Source of the DNA: Streptomyces sp. GESEQ-4
GTDB taxonomy: Bacteria; Actinomycetota; Actinomycetes; Streptomycetales; Streptomycetaceae
DNA: 64,000 nucleotides
Reading direction: 5' to 3'
Assembly (NCBI RefSeq): GCF_017948455.1
Contig: NZ_JAFFSU010000001.1
Span: 744,001-808,000 of the forward strand
This document shows positions 16,665 to 24,931 of this stretch, in pieces (the stretch's first letter is position 1; each line of letters begins with the position of its first letter). The notes under the pieces were generated by a model that worked only from the letters and a program-made list of their open reading frames with translations, searched no databases and was not told the DNA's origin. The translations under genes were made by a program, and so were the position numbers.

Positions 16665-17483
16665 ATGCACACCGACAAGCAGCTGTCCACGTCGATCGAC
16701 GCCGATGTGCCGACCGCCGCCCGGATGTACGACCACTACCTGGGCGGCAAGGACAACTACGCCGCCGACCGCGCGGCCTGCGCGGAACTCGACAAGGTCG
16801 TGCCCAGCACCCGCCGGCTCGCCGTCAACAACCGGCGCTTCCTCCAGCGCGTCGTCCGGACGCTCGCCGAGGACTACGGAATCCGCCAGTTCCTCGACCA
16901 CGGATCCGGCCTGCCCACCCAGGACAACGTGCACCAGGTCGCCCAGCGCGTGCACCCCGACTCCCACGTGGTCTACGTCGACAACGACCCCATGGTGCTG
17001 GTCCACGGCCGGGCCCTGCTGGAGCAGGACGAGCGTACGGCCGTCATCCACGCGGACATGCGCGAGACCGACGCGATCTTCGCGCACCCCGACACCCGGC
17101 GCCTGATCGACTTCTCCCAGCCGGTCGCCGTGCTCTTCAACTCGGTGATGCACTGCATCCCGGACAGCGACACGGACGGCCCCCTCGCCGTGGTCCGCCG
17201 CGTGGCCGCACGGCTGGCGCCCGGCAGTTTCATGGTCATGTGCCAGCTGGTCAGCGAGGACCCCGAAGTGCGCGCCTTCGTCACGGACTTCATGGACAAG
17301 GCCACCCAGGGCCACTGGGGCCGGGTGCGGCAGGAGAAGGACGTCGCCGCGCTCTTCGAAGGACTGGAGATCCTCGAACCGGGCCTCGTCGAGGTGTCCA
17401 CTTGGCGGCCCGACACCGAGGTGGCGCCCCGTCAGCTCACCCACGAGTGGATCGAGTTCGGCGGCGTCGGCCGCCTCCCCTGA
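16665..17483 (+). CDS. DUF574 SAM-dependent methyltransferase
   Basis: This 272-residue protein starts with TSIDADVPTAARMYDHYLGGKDNYAADR, the hallmark of the actinobacterial DUF574 (Methyltransf_19) family. FLDHGSGLPTQDNVH is the SAM-binding glycine loop, followed by VVYVDNDPMVLVHGRALL, AVIHADMRE and VLFNSVMHCIPD. It probably methylates an unknown cytoplasmic substrate. Proteins of this family often neighbour XRE/DUF5753 and DUF397 genes in Streptomyces, and that is the case here: it converges on the XRE gene with 21 bp between stops. The ATG at 16665 was chosen because the family motif starts within 15 residues. Confidence 0.9.
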   Translation: MHTDKQLSTSIDADVPTAARMYDHYLGGKDNYAADRAACAELDKVVPSTRRLAVNNRRFLQRVVRTLAEDYGIRQFLDHGSGLPTQDNVHQVAQRVHPDSHVVYVDNDPMVLVHGRALLEQDERTAVIHADMRETDAIFAHPDTRRLIDFSQPVAVLFNSVMHCIPDSDTDGPLAVVRRVAARLAPGSFMVMCQLVSEDPEVRAFVTDFMDKATQGHWGRVRQEKDVAALFEGLEILEPGLVEVSTWRPDTEVAPRQLTHEWIEFGGVGRLP

Positions 17484-17504
17484 GGCTGAACGGGTCCTGG
17501 GCTG

Positions 17505-18425
17505 TCAGGCCTGGGAATACCGCTGTTCCATCGTCTCGCGCAGCCGCTCCAGCGACGCGCGAGGCGTGAGCGCCTCGTCGGCAAGCCGGTCCAGGGCGAG
17601 CCGGTACTCCTCCGTCTCGTCCTGGTCCTCCAGGAAGTTGGCGCTCTTGATGTGCTCCAGATAGACGACGTCGGGCAGATCGAGACCGCCGAAGCGCAGA
17701 TATGTGATCGGTATGGCCGGCGCCGACGCGTTCGTCACGTCCAGCGGCACGATCTGCACGGTCACGTTCGACCGCTGAGCCATCTCGACCAGATGCGCCA
17801 GCTGCTCGCGCATGACGTCCACGCTGCCCAGGACCCGCAGCAGCACCGATTCGTCGATCACCGCCCACAGTTGCGGAGCATCCGCCCGCAGCAACAACTC
17901 CGTCCGCCGCGTGCGCAGTTCGACCCGGCGCCGTACCTCGGCGGCGGGCGCGGTCGGCAGACCCCGCCGCACCACGGCCCGGGTGTACTCCGGAGTCTGC
18001 AGCAGACCCGGGACGTACTGGATCTCGAAGGTGCGGATCGCGGCCGCCGCCTCCTGCAGCCCCACCAGCCGGTCGAACCACTCGGGCATCAGGCGCTTGT
18101 CGTAGCGCTGCCACCAGCCCGGCTCACCGGCCCGGTGCAGCAGCTTCAGCAGCACCGACGCCTCGTAGTCGTCCGTGCCGTACAGCTCCAGCAGCGCGCG
18201 GACGTCACTCTCCGCCGGGGGACGGCGGCCCTTGCCCGCCTCGATGCGGGAGAGCTTGGCGGGACTGAAGCCCAGGGCGCGTGCCGCCTGGTCCTGGGCG
18301 AGTCCGGCGTCCTCACGGAAGCCCGCCAGCTGCACACCGACCAGCATTTTCAGCAGAGTCGGCGCGGGCTCGGGCCGGTCGAGATAGGGTTCGAGCAGGG
18401 AGAGGCGATGCGACTCTGCTGACAT
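17505..18425 (-). CDS. XRE-type regulator with DUF5753 domain
   Basis: This 306-residue protein has an N-terminal helix-turn-helix (VGVQLAGFREDAGLAQDQAARALGFSPAKLSRIEAGKG, residues about 30-66). It is followed by the DUF5753 putative ligand-binding domain, with the typical IQYVPGLLQTPEYTRAVV and LRTRRTELLL. This is the WhiJ-like regulator type of Streptomyces, normally paired with a small DUF397 protein, as here (18521-18784, same strand, upstream). The pair is thought to control development or antibiotic production through a repressor/antirepressor interaction. The target is not visible in the sequence. Confidence 0.92.
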   Translation of the reverse strand: MSAESHRLSLLEPYLDRPEPAPTLLKMLVGVQLAGFREDAGLAQDQAARALGFSPAKLSRIEAGKGRRPPAESDVRALLELYGTDDYEASVLLKLLHRAGEPGWWQRYDKRLMPEWFDRLVGLQEAAAAIRTFEIQYVPGLLQTPEYTRAVVRRGLPTAPAAEVRRRVELRTRRTELLLRADAPQLWAVIDESVLLRVLGSVDVMREQLAHLVEMAQRSNVTVQIVPLDVTNASAPAIPITYLRFGGLDLPDVVYLEHIKSANFLEDQDETEEYRLALDRLADEALTPRASLERLRETMEQRYSQA

Positions 18426-18520
18426 CCTGACTCCCGCGGACCGGCATGAGGGTGACTCACCTTATCGCAACGGGCATACCTGCCGCATGCCCGTCGCAGC
18501 AAGGGAGTTGACCGGTCCGG

Positions 18521-18784
18521 CTACAGCAGATGGTCGAACTCGCCGTCCTTCGCCCCGGCCAGGAAAGCCGCCAACTCGGCCGCCGTGTAGACCAGTGCGG
18601 GACCGTCGGGGTCGCGGGAGTTGCGCAGCGCGACACCTCCGTCGACGAGTGTGGCGATCTCGACGCAGTTGCCCTCGGCGTTGCTGTGCCGGCTCTTGAT
18701 CCAGCGGGCGTCCAGTGAACTGGCCCGCACTCCGTTGTGTACTGGTGGCACCGCAGTCTCCTCGCTGTTCAGGATGCTGTTCAC
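18521..18784 (-). CDS. DUF397 small regulatory partner
   Basis: An 87-residue protein with the DUF397 core WIKSRHSNAEGNCVEIA, VALRNSRDPDGPALVYTAAE and a helical end (LAAFLAGAKDGEFDHLL). DUF397 proteins accompany XRE/DUF5753 regulators and are believed to modulate them. This one precedes the XRE gene on the same strand with 95 bp between them, and both may come from one transcript. The N-terminal 15 or so residues before VPPVHNG are less typical. A start at an internal codon is possible. Confidence 0.9.
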   Translation of the reverse strand: MNSILNSEETAVPPVHNGVRASSLDARWIKSRHSNAEGNCVEIATLVDGGVALRNSRDPDGPALVYTAAELAAFLAGAKDGEFDHLL

Positions 18785-18950
18785 GACCCATGTCCCCGCA
18801 CATGGGGCATCGCGACGGTCCTACCCGCTCCGGCCTGATTCTCACGCAATTTCCCGTGCAATTGCACGAAGGGCCGTTCGCTGTGGATAATAGCTGCGGC
18901 GTCAACACTGCGTCCGGCGCCCCATTCTGACGTCGCATCGGGGAGATGCC

Positions 18951-19502
18951 GTGTCATCACCTGCGGACCTACCACGCCACACGTCGAGCGATGCAGCGCG
19001 GCGCGACGTACAGCCGACGGGCGTGGCACGCACCACGCCCCTGATGGCGCTGGGGCGGGTTCCGTGGCGCGAGATCAAGGACTCCACCGGCTCCGCGGCG
19101 GCCATCCCGCTGCTTCTCAACAGCGTCGCGTGGGGTGACGCCGCCACCGCCCGCTCCGCGCTCGACGAGCTGCGCACTCGCATCTGTCAGTACGGCTTCG
19201 TGGTGGAGCAGGCGACGGCAGCCACCGTGCCGTTCCTGTGGGAACTCGCCCAACTTCCCCGTGTGACCTGCCGCGCGCAGATCATCCAGCTGCTCAGGAG
19301 CATCGCCGACGCCCGCCAGTGGGAGAGCACCGCGGCCGTCTACCCGAAACTGCTTCACCACCGCGAGAACCCTGTGGTCTGGGAGCGCCAGGCACGCCAG
19401 GCCGTGCGTGCCCGGCGCGGCGAACTGGGGCGGCTGATGAACGACGAGGACGCCGAGATCGCCCAGGCCACGACGGAACTGGCGCGGGCCATAGGGGCCT
19501 GA
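18951..19502 (+). CDS. Hypothetical helical (HEAT-like) protein, 183 aa
   Basis: Starts at GTG with GGGGAG upstream, divergent from the DUF397 gene. After a polar N-terminus it is mostly alpha-helical: LLLNSVAWGDAATARSALDELRTRI, ATAATVPFLWELAQL, AQIIQLLRSIADARQW, then RQAVRARRGELGRLMNDEDAEIAQATTEL. The regular helix pairs suggest HEAT-like repeats, as in Streptomyces proteins of unknown function that scaffold protein contacts. There is no signal peptide or membrane segment. No function can be named. Confidence 0.7.
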   Translation: MSSPADLPRHTSSDAARRDVQPTGVARTTPLMALGRVPWREIKDSTGSAAAIPLLLNSVAWGDAATARSALDELRTRICQYGFVVEQATAATVPFLWELAQLPRVTCRAQIIQLLRSIADARQWESTAAVYPKLLHHRENPVVWERQARQAVRARRGELGRLMNDEDAEIAQATTELARAIGA

Positions 19503-19508
19503 TCGCAG

Positions 19509-19862
19509 TCAGGCGGCGCTGCTTCGTGGGATCCGATGCGGGCAGGACGTGTCGTGGTCGGTGCCGCAACTCGTCCACCAGCGCTCGCAGCAGGCGGCGT
19601 ACAGCTCCGAGCGGACGATGTCGTCGGCGGCTCCCTCGCCACGCCCCCGCGCGGCGGCCTGGGCGCGCAGCGCGGTGACGGTGCGGCGCTCGTCGTGCAG
19701 GACCGTTTCCCGTACGACGGCGATGACCGGGACGAGACTGGCGGCCGTGAACAGCAGCGCCGCCCACACGAGACCGCAGAGGAGTTCGAGGACCGCCGTC
19801 CAGGCGAGTCCGGCGCTGGTGAGGACGTACAGCCCGCAGAGCAGGCGATGGGAGGCGTGCAT
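19509..19862 (-). CDS. Small two-helix membrane protein
   Basis: A 117-residue protein with two hydrophobic helices (CGLYVLTSAGLAWTAVLELLCGLVWAALLFTAASLVPVIAVV, about residues 9-50). A cytoplasmic tail follows, with ALRAQAAARGRGEGAADD and a Cys-rich end (YAACCERWWTSCGTDHDTSCP). The Cys and His spacing could bind a metal, but this is only a possibility. It converges on the preceding hypothetical gene, with 6 bp between stops. Function unknown. Confidence 0.65.
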   Translation of the reverse strand: MHASHRLLCGLYVLTSAGLAWTAVLELLCGLVWAALLFTAASLVPVIAVVRETVLHDERRTVTALRAQAAARGRGEGAADDIVRSELYAACCERWWTSCGTDHDTSCPHRIPRSSAA

Positions 19863-20059
19863 GGGCGAAGACCGTTCCTACTGAGGGGGATGCCTCCTGC
19901 TCAACGGCCCGCGGTGGCACGGGGAAGCGGGTGTTTTCGGGCGGATCGTCCGTGACCGGGTGTCTGTCGTGACGTTGGTCGGATTCGAGCGGCAATCGTC
20001 AGCAATGGGTCAAGTGCGAGCCAGGAAACGGAAGATGGGCGTCCGTGTGCGGGAGCGCG

Positions 20060-21034
20060 TCAGGAACGCTTCATCGCCCCGGCCTTTGTGTGGAAGGCCG
20101 CCCGATATGCCTGCGGACTGGTGCCGACCACCCGGCGGAACCGCTCCCGGAACGCGGTCGCCGAGCCGAACCCCGCGAGCTGCGCGACCCGTTCGACCGG
20201 ATGGTCGCTGTTCTCCAGCAGATACTGGGCCCGCCGCACCCGCGCCCGGAGCACCCACTGCAAGGGCGTGCTGCCCGTCTGCTCGCGGAAACGACGACTG
20301 AAGGTGCGCTCGCTCATCCCGGAGCGTGCCGCCAGCGCGGACAGGGTGATCTCGTGGGCGAGGTGGTCCTCGATCCACTCCAGCAGCGGCTCCAGCGTCG
20401 AGCCGCGTGGCACGGGCGGGTGTTCGTGCACGATGAACTGGGCCTGGCCGCCCTCCCGTTCCAGCGGCATGACGGACAGCCGGGCGGCGTCCGCGGCGAC
20501 GGCCGACCCCAGGTCCCGGCGGATCATGTGCAGGCACATGTCGAGTCCGGCGGCGGCGCCGGCCGAGGTGAGGATCTGGCCGTTGTCGACGTACAGCACG
20601 TCCGGCTCCACCTTGATGTCCGGGAAGCGGTGGGCCAGCACATCGGCGGCCACCCAGTGGGTGGTGGCGCGCTGCCCGTCCAGCAGCCCGGTCTCCGCCA
20701 GCACGAACGCGCCGACGCACACGGACGCGATCCGCGTGCCGGCCCGCGCCGCCTGCCGCAGCGCCGCGACCACCCGGTCGGACGGGGGAGGCGCGCCCTG
20801 GGCGCAGCCCGGCACGATGACGGTGTCGGCCTCCGCCAGCGCCTCCAGCCCCACGTCGACCCTCAGCGCGAAACCGTGGGTGCGCACCTCCGGGGACTCG
20901 GCGCAGAGCCGGACCCGGTAGGGATGGCGGCCGTCGGGCAGTCGTGTCAGTCCGAACACCTGCAGAGGTGTCGCCATGTCGAACGGCACCACCTCGTCGA
21001 GGACCAGGATCGCCACACTATGCATGAAGGCCAC
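20060..21034 (-). CDS. GlxA-type AraC regulator with DJ-1/PfpI domain
   Basis: This 324-residue protein has an N-terminal DJ-1/PfpI-like domain (VAILVLDEVVPFDMATPLQVFG, DTVIVPGCAQG, IASVCVGAFVLAETGLLDG with the nucleophile-elbow Cys, ATTHWVAADVL). The C-terminal part is an AraC double helix-turn-helix (ITLSALAARSGMSERTFSRRF and PVERVAQLAGFGSATAFRERFR). Such regulators control genes for amino-acid, amine or stress metabolism. The start shown is GTG; the ATG nine bases downstream (21025) is an alternative. It is divergent from the small membrane protein at 21203. The target is unknown. Confidence 0.9.
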   Translation of the reverse strand: MAFMHSVAILVLDEVVPFDMATPLQVFGLTRLPDGRHPYRVRLCAESPEVRTHGFALRVDVGLEALAEADTVIVPGCAQGAPPPSDRVVAALRQAARAGTRIASVCVGAFVLAETGLLDGQRATTHWVAADVLAHRFPDIKVEPDVLYVDNGQILTSAGAAAGLDMCLHMIRRDLGSAVAADAARLSVMPLEREGGQAQFIVHEHPPVPRGSTLEPLLEWIEDHLAHEITLSALAARSGMSERTFSRRFREQTGSTPLQWVLRARVRRAQYLLENSDHPVERVAQLAGFGSATAFRERFRRVVGTSPQAYRAAFHTKAGAMKRS

Positions 21035-21202
21035 GATAGACGGATTCCCGCCACCCGATTCACCGGCGGACTCAGGAGAAAAGGCCTGGTGTGCGGCTTG
21101 GCGAGAATCCGTTGAAAGCTGTCATTCCAGCCCCTGTGCGGCCGCTCCGAAGATCCATAACGTGGACCGGGCCCGAGGCCCTTCGACCCTGGACGCTCCT
21201 CG

Positions 21203-21673
21203 ATGACCAAGATCCTCCTGTCCCTGCACGTCCTCGCCGCGATCATCGCCGTCGGCCCCGTCACCGTCGCCGCCAGCATGTTCCCGCCGGCGGCCCGGCG
21301 CGCGCACACCGACGGCGAAGGGCCCGATCCCGCGGCGGTGAGCACCGTCCGGATGCTGCACCGCATCTGCCGCGTGTACTCCGGGATCGGACTGGCGGTG
21401 CCGCTGCTGGGGTTCGCCACGGCTGCCGCGATGGGGGTGCTGGGCGACGGCTGGCTGATCACCTCCATCGCCCTGACCGCCGCGGCGGCAGGCGTACTGG
21501 TCGCCTTCGTGCTGCCCCGCCAGGACGAGCTTCTCGGCGAACTCGGCGCGAATCGGCCCGTGGAGCGCGCGCACACCGCCCAACTCGCCATGTTCACCGG
21601 CATCTTCAATCTGCTGTGGGCCACGGTCACCGTCCTCATGATCGTCCGGCCCGGTTCCACAACCGGCGCCTGA
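21203..21673 (+). CDS. Four-helix membrane protein (DUF2269-like)
   Basis: This 156-residue protein has four predicted membrane helices: LLSLHVLAAIIAVGPVTVAAS, VYSGIGLAVPLLGFATAAAMG, LITSIALTAAAAGVLVAFVL and AMFTGIFNLLWATVTVLMIV. A conserved-looking His in the first helix and PRQDELLGEL between helices 3 and 4 recall small integral membrane proteins of the DUF2269 type. It is divergent from the GlxA-type regulator, which may control it. No transport motif is visible. Function unknown. Confidence 0.75.
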   Translation: MTKILLSLHVLAAIIAVGPVTVAASMFPPAARRAHTDGEGPDPAAVSTVRMLHRICRVYSGIGLAVPLLGFATAAAMGVLGDGWLITSIALTAAAAGVLVAFVLPRQDELLGELGANRPVERAHTAQLAMFTGIFNLLWATVTVLMIVRPGSTTGA

Positions 21674-21734
21674 CGTCAAGCCACCGGCGGAATTCACGCC
21701 CCCGTGTGCCGCTGCGCCTACACTCGACAGTCGT

Positions 21735-21750
21735 GCCCATGCGCATGGGC
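21735..21750. promoter_or_regulatory. 16-bp perfect palindrome upstream of small gene
   Basis: GCCCATGCGCATGGGC is a perfect palindrome without a spacer, 25 bp before the GTG at 21775. Its place suggests an operator of the small gene. A hairpin terminator is unlikely because there is no loop. Confidence 0.4.
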
Positions 21751-21774
21751 CATGACTGAAAGGCACGTTGACGG

Positions 21775-21993
21775 GTGTTCCAGGATTCCCCCATCTACGA
21801 CCGGCTGGTCGCCGAGCGCGGCGACGTACCCTCCCAGACCCGCAGGGAGGCCGAACGCGTCAGCAGGGAACTGGAGTTCGCCATGCGGCCGCTGCAGTCC
21901 CACGGGCATGCGCCCGGCCTTGAGCAACGCTCGTCGCATCCGGGCGCGGGGTGGCAGCGCTCGGCCCTGCCGCCGAGCCCTCGGCCGCACTGA
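21775..21993 (+). CDS. Small conserved hypothetical protein, 72 aa
   Basis: The reading starts at GTG and encodes MFQDSPIYDRLVAERGDVPS, then QTRREAERVSRELEFAMRPL, a clearly helical and charged block. A low-complexity tail follows (residues 45-72). The first 42 residues look like a conserved Streptomyces small protein, whereas the tail may be the result of a frameshift. It converges on the tgmB-like gene with 35 bp between stops. Function unknown. Confidence 0.55.
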   Translation: MFQDSPIYDRLVAERGDVPSQTRREAERVSRELEFAMRPLQSHGHAPGLEQRSSHPGAGWQRSALPPSPRPH

Positions 21994-22028
21994 CCTCCAG
22001 GCCACCTGGCCGCCCTGCCGTCCGTCTG

Positions 22029-23006
22029 TCAAGAAACCGCCCTGTTCGTGCCGTTGACCTGCGAGCGCCGTTCAGGACCCGGTTGCGCCAGCCACTCCGC
22101 GATGCTGCGGGCGATCGGCTGACCGGTGTCCACCTCGACGAAGCCGAACTGGCCCGACTGGTTGCACTCCAGGAACCACCAGGTGCCGTCGGCGTCCTCG
22201 GCGAAGTCGAAGGCGCCGTAGGCCAGTTCCGCCTCACGGAGATACAGGCGGACAGCGGCGGCGACACGTGGCGGCACCTCGGCCGCCTGCCACGGGGAGT
22301 CGGAGAGGGCGAAGCGGACGTCCACCTGGTCGGGGTCCGTGTCCGCGGCCTTGCGGGCGGCTAGCATCCGGTCGCCGACGGCCGTGAGGCGGATGTCGGC
22401 CCGCTTGGCGATACGCCGTTGCAGCAGCGTGGGGCCGAAGGCGACGGCGGCGAAGTCCGTGCCGGGCGCCACCCTGCTGGTCGGCACCGCCCGCGGCGGG
22501 TCCTGCGGATGCGCCCCGGAGACCGGCTTGACGACCAGATCGGGGTAGCGCTCGGAGAACTCGCGGGCGGCCTGCGGGAACGTCGTGATCAGGGTGGCCG
22601 GCACGGGGAGGCCGCACCGCTGGGCCAGCCGGAGCTGCCACGGCTTGTGGCGGGCGCGGCGGGCCGCGTCCGGATGGTTCATCCAGCGCGCGTCCGAGCC
22701 GCGGAGCATGCCGTACAGAGCCTGTGAGGCCTCCTCCGTCAGCCACGAGGACGGCGCGGGGGCGCGCGTGGCCGCGGCCCCCGGCCTGCGCACCCAGATC
22801 GAGCGCACCCCCTCGATGCTCACCAGCCGCCCCCCGGCCGACAGATGGCCGCGGAACCCACCGTGCACATACTCCCCGGACAGCCCGACATCGCCGGTCA
22901 GGTCGGCCGGGTCGAGCCGGATCACCGGTACTCCGGACACGTTGAGGTGCACCACCACCAGGTCGGCCGTCACATCCGCTTCAGAGGTGAGGATCAGGAC
23001 GGTCAT
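22029..23006 (-). CDS. tgmB: ATP-grasp ribosomal-peptide maturase
   Basis: This 325-residue ATP-grasp enzyme begins VLILTSEADVTADLVVVHLN and contains RSIWVRRP, WMNHPDAARRARHKPWQLRLAQRCGL, the nucleotide-binding LVVKPVSG and LLQRRIAKRADIRLTAVGD. It ends with the metal-binding WWFLECNQSGQFGFVE, where Glu and Asn bind Mg. The order matches MvdD/TgmB-type peptide ligases, which join acidic side chains to Ser/Thr hydroxyls or Lys amines of a precursor peptide. The precursor gene lies 16 bp upstream on the same strand. No methyltransferase or exporter gene adjoins it. Confidence 0.9.
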   Translation of the reverse strand: MTVLILTSEADVTADLVVVHLNVSGVPVIRLDPADLTGDVGLSGEYVHGGFRGHLSAGGRLVSIEGVRSIWVRRPGAAATRAPAPSSWLTEEASQALYGMLRGSDARWMNHPDAARRARHKPWQLRLAQRCGLPVPATLITTFPQAAREFSERYPDLVVKPVSGAHPQDPPRAVPTSRVAPGTDFAAVAFGPTLLQRRIAKRADIRLTAVGDRMLAARKAADTDPDQVDVRFALSDSPWQAAEVPPRVAAAVRLYLREAELAYGAFDFAEDADGTWWFLECNQSGQFGFVEVDTGQPIARSIAEWLAQPGPERRSQVNGTNRAVS

Positions 23007-23022
23007 CGTCGCCGGTCCGTGT

Positions 23023-23214
23023 TCAGTCGTCGAAGTGAGTCTTCGAGCCCGCGGTCGACGTCGTGGTCCCCAGTTCCCTCATCAGCGCGAAGTCACGGGC
23101 GGCTATCCGCCCGTCCATGAGCACGTTCAACTGCAGTCCGGAGTCATAGATGTACGGAGTGGTGACTTCCAACTCTGCTGCCGGACGTGCGTAGTTGAGC
23201 GTGAATGGTTGCAT
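23023..23214 (-). CDS. tgmA: Putative ATP-grasp-modified RiPP precursor
   Basis: This 63-residue precursor starts at an ATG preceded by GGGAG. The leader has PFTLNYARPAAELEVTTPYIYDSGLQLN, and the C-terminal core ends TTTSTAGSKTHFDD. Both blocks match the family of putative ATP-grasp targets (TIGR04186 type) encoded next to tgmB. Thr/Ser hydroxyls, one Lys and two terminal Asp residues in the core are the possible ester or amide cross-link partners. The enzyme gene follows directly, so the two form an operon. The reading frame is open to 23349, but the shorter start fits the family and the ribosome binding site. Confidence 0.88.
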   Translation of the reverse strand: MQPFTLNYARPAAELEVTTPYIYDSGLQLNVLMDGRIAARDFALMRELGTTTSTAGSKTHFDD

Positions 23215-23302
23215 CGTCTCTCCCTCGTCGGTGCTGTGCCGATCAGCTGTGGTCGGCTGGCGGCAAGGCATGGTCCGCCGACTTCCTTCGTTTTCCAGAG
23301 AC

Positions 23303-23332
23303 TTATACGAATCGAACGAGTGAATGGTTTCC
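23303..23332 (-). promoter_or_regulatory. Possible ECF-sigma-type promoter of tgmAB
   Basis: On the minus strand GGAAAC is followed, after 17 bases, by CGTATAA, about 90 bp upstream of the tgmA start. This resembles promoters of extracytoplasmic-function sigma factors (GGAAC-type -35, CGT-type -10). The match is by eye only. Confidence 0.35.
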
Positions 23333-23391
23333 TTACGCTGCGTAGTCACAGTCAGTTCCCGTTCTTGAGACGCGAAAAGACGTCATCGGGT

Positions 23392-23688
23392 TCAGGCGGG
23401 ACCATTCCGGTGGTCGGCGCGCGAAGGGCCGATGGGCGCGCGCAGGGAGCGCAGGGCGAGGAGCAGTACGCCGATGTCGTCCAGGTACACCGGGTCCGGC
23501 ACCAGGTCGGTGGGCAGCACGAAGTAGAGCAGGGCACCCCAGAACACCCAGCGTGGCCCGGTGGGCAGTCCCGCCCGGCGCAGCGCGCGCCGGGCCCGGA
23601 CCAGCCGCACCAGAAGGGCGACGGCCACGGTCAGCAGGGCCGCCGCCAGGACCGCCGCCACGACGATCCATTCAGTGGTCGAATCCAC
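23392..23688 (-). CDS. DUF1232 (YkvA-type) membrane protein
   Basis: This 98-residue protein has one N-terminal membrane helix (WIVVAAVLAAALLTVAVALLVRLV). A second hydrophobic part carries the DUF1232 signature, LLYFVLPTDLVPDPVYLDDI followed by GVLLLALR. Proteins of this family are small membrane proteins of unknown role found in many bacteria. The ATG at 23688 begins the hydrophobic helix and has GGAGG upstream. It stands alone between the peptide locus and the repeat protein. Confidence 0.85.
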   Translation of the reverse strand: MDSTTEWIVVAAVLAAALLTVAVALLVRLVRARRALRRAGLPTGPRWVFWGALLYFVLPTDLVPDPVYLDDIGVLLLALRSLRAPIGPSRADHRNGPA

Positions 23689-23887
23689 GGAACCTCCTCG
23701 CGCCGGGCTTCTTCTATGCGGATTGCCCGTTTGCGGTGCTTGTATCGCCTGTCGGGGTCAGCACAGTCATACCTGTGGCCCACCTGAGTGGCAGGGTGCC
23801 GCGCGTGGGCCTGGAATGGTCAGCGATACGTCGCGTGTCGCGCGTCGGGGGCGCGAGAGCAACCGCACTCTTCCCAGGGAGCCGACC

Positions 23888-24919
23888 ATGACGACCAGTT
23901 CCGCATCGCCGGGCTCGAACGAGCATGTGATACCCGCCACAGGGGCGCGGTACGGCGACCCGCTCGGCGGCCTCGTACAGGCCGCCGTCGCCGACCGGCC
24001 CGTGGAAGAGGTCGCCCACCTCATCACGCTGTTGGAGCGGTCACCGCAGTACGCACAGGCCACGGTGGACGCGCTTCGCGCGGTGGGAGTGACCCGGTCC
24101 GTGGAGGACGTCACCCGGCTCGTCATCCTGCTGACCCGGCCGCCGCGCGACGCCGGCTGCGCGGACGAGGCGATCCGCGCCGCGGCGGGGGCCCGCCCGG
24201 TGGAGGAGGTGACCCGGCTGATGGACCTGATGCACCGGGCGCCCCTGGAACCCCACTGCGGGCAGGAGGCCATACGGGCGGTCGCGACCGGGCGGCCCGT
24301 CGAGGAACTCGTGGAGCTGATCGGGAGGCTGGCCGTCGCGCGCAGCGCGGAGAGCGTCGACGAGCCGCCTGACTGGCCGCCGTTCGGCCAGGGACCCGAG
24401 GGCGCACCGACCCTGGGCGCCGTCCCTCCGCCGCCTCCCGGTCGCCCGCCCTCGGTCAACCGGGCTCCCCGCTGGCCGAGTCGGCTCTCCGTCGCGGTCC
24501 TCGCCGTCTGCGGCCTGCTCTGGTTCCCGCCGCAACGCGACGGCGCCACGCCCCAGGTGTACGGCTTCGCGCTCGGCGTGTCGGCCCTGTGCCTGGTCCT
24601 GGCCCTGCTGCTGACCGTGCGGGCCGCGCTGCCCCTGCTGGCGGCGGCCGTCGTGGTCCCGGCGGCGCTGGCCGCGACCCAGGTCTTCGAAGCCTGGCTG
24701 GACTCGCCCGACCTGTCCCGGGCACTGGATCTCACCCTCGCACCGAGCTGGGCCACGGGCCTGACCGCCGTATGCGCGGCACTGGCCGCACTGATCGCCC
24801 TGCTGGTGAACCTGGCGGCACAGTCACCCGGCGCGGACTCGGTGGCACGCCTGATGGCGGAGGCACAGCGCACGGCCGACGCGCCGCGTACGGCGCAGGC
24901 GCACCGTACGGGCGACTGA
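23888..24919 (+). CDS. Membrane protein with N-terminal RPVEEV helical repeats
   Basis: This 343-residue protein has four imperfect repeats of about 33 residues in its first 150 residues. Each is built around a sequence like (R/T)xVE(E/D)VxxLxxLxxR (near 37, 70, 103 and 136), followed by a second helix containing A(I/L)RAV or EAIRAA. A Pro-rich linker (residues about 160-195) leads to a C-terminal part with about four membrane helices (for example VYGFALGVSALCLVLALLL and TAVCAALAALIALLVNLAA). The repeats should form a cytoplasmic helical array attached to the membrane. The ATG follows AGGGAG. No known function; it converges on the next gene with 12 bp between stops. Confidence 0.75.
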   Translation: MTTSSASPGSNEHVIPATGARYGDPLGGLVQAAVADRPVEEVAHLITLLERSPQYAQATVDALRAVGVTRSVEDVTRLVILLTRPPRDAGCADEAIRAAAGARPVEEVTRLMDLMHRAPLEPHCGQEAIRAVATGRPVEELVELIGRLAVARSAESVDEPPDWPPFGQGPEGAPTLGAVPPPPPGRPPSVNRAPRWPSRLSVAVLAVCGLLWFPPQRDGATPQVYGFALGVSALCLVLALLLTVRAALPLLAAAVVVPAALAATQVFEAWLDSPDLSRALDLTLAPSWATGLTAVCAALAALIALLVNLAAQSPGADSVARLMAEAQRTADAPRTAQAHRTGD

Positions 24920-24931
24920 CCCTGGCCTCGC

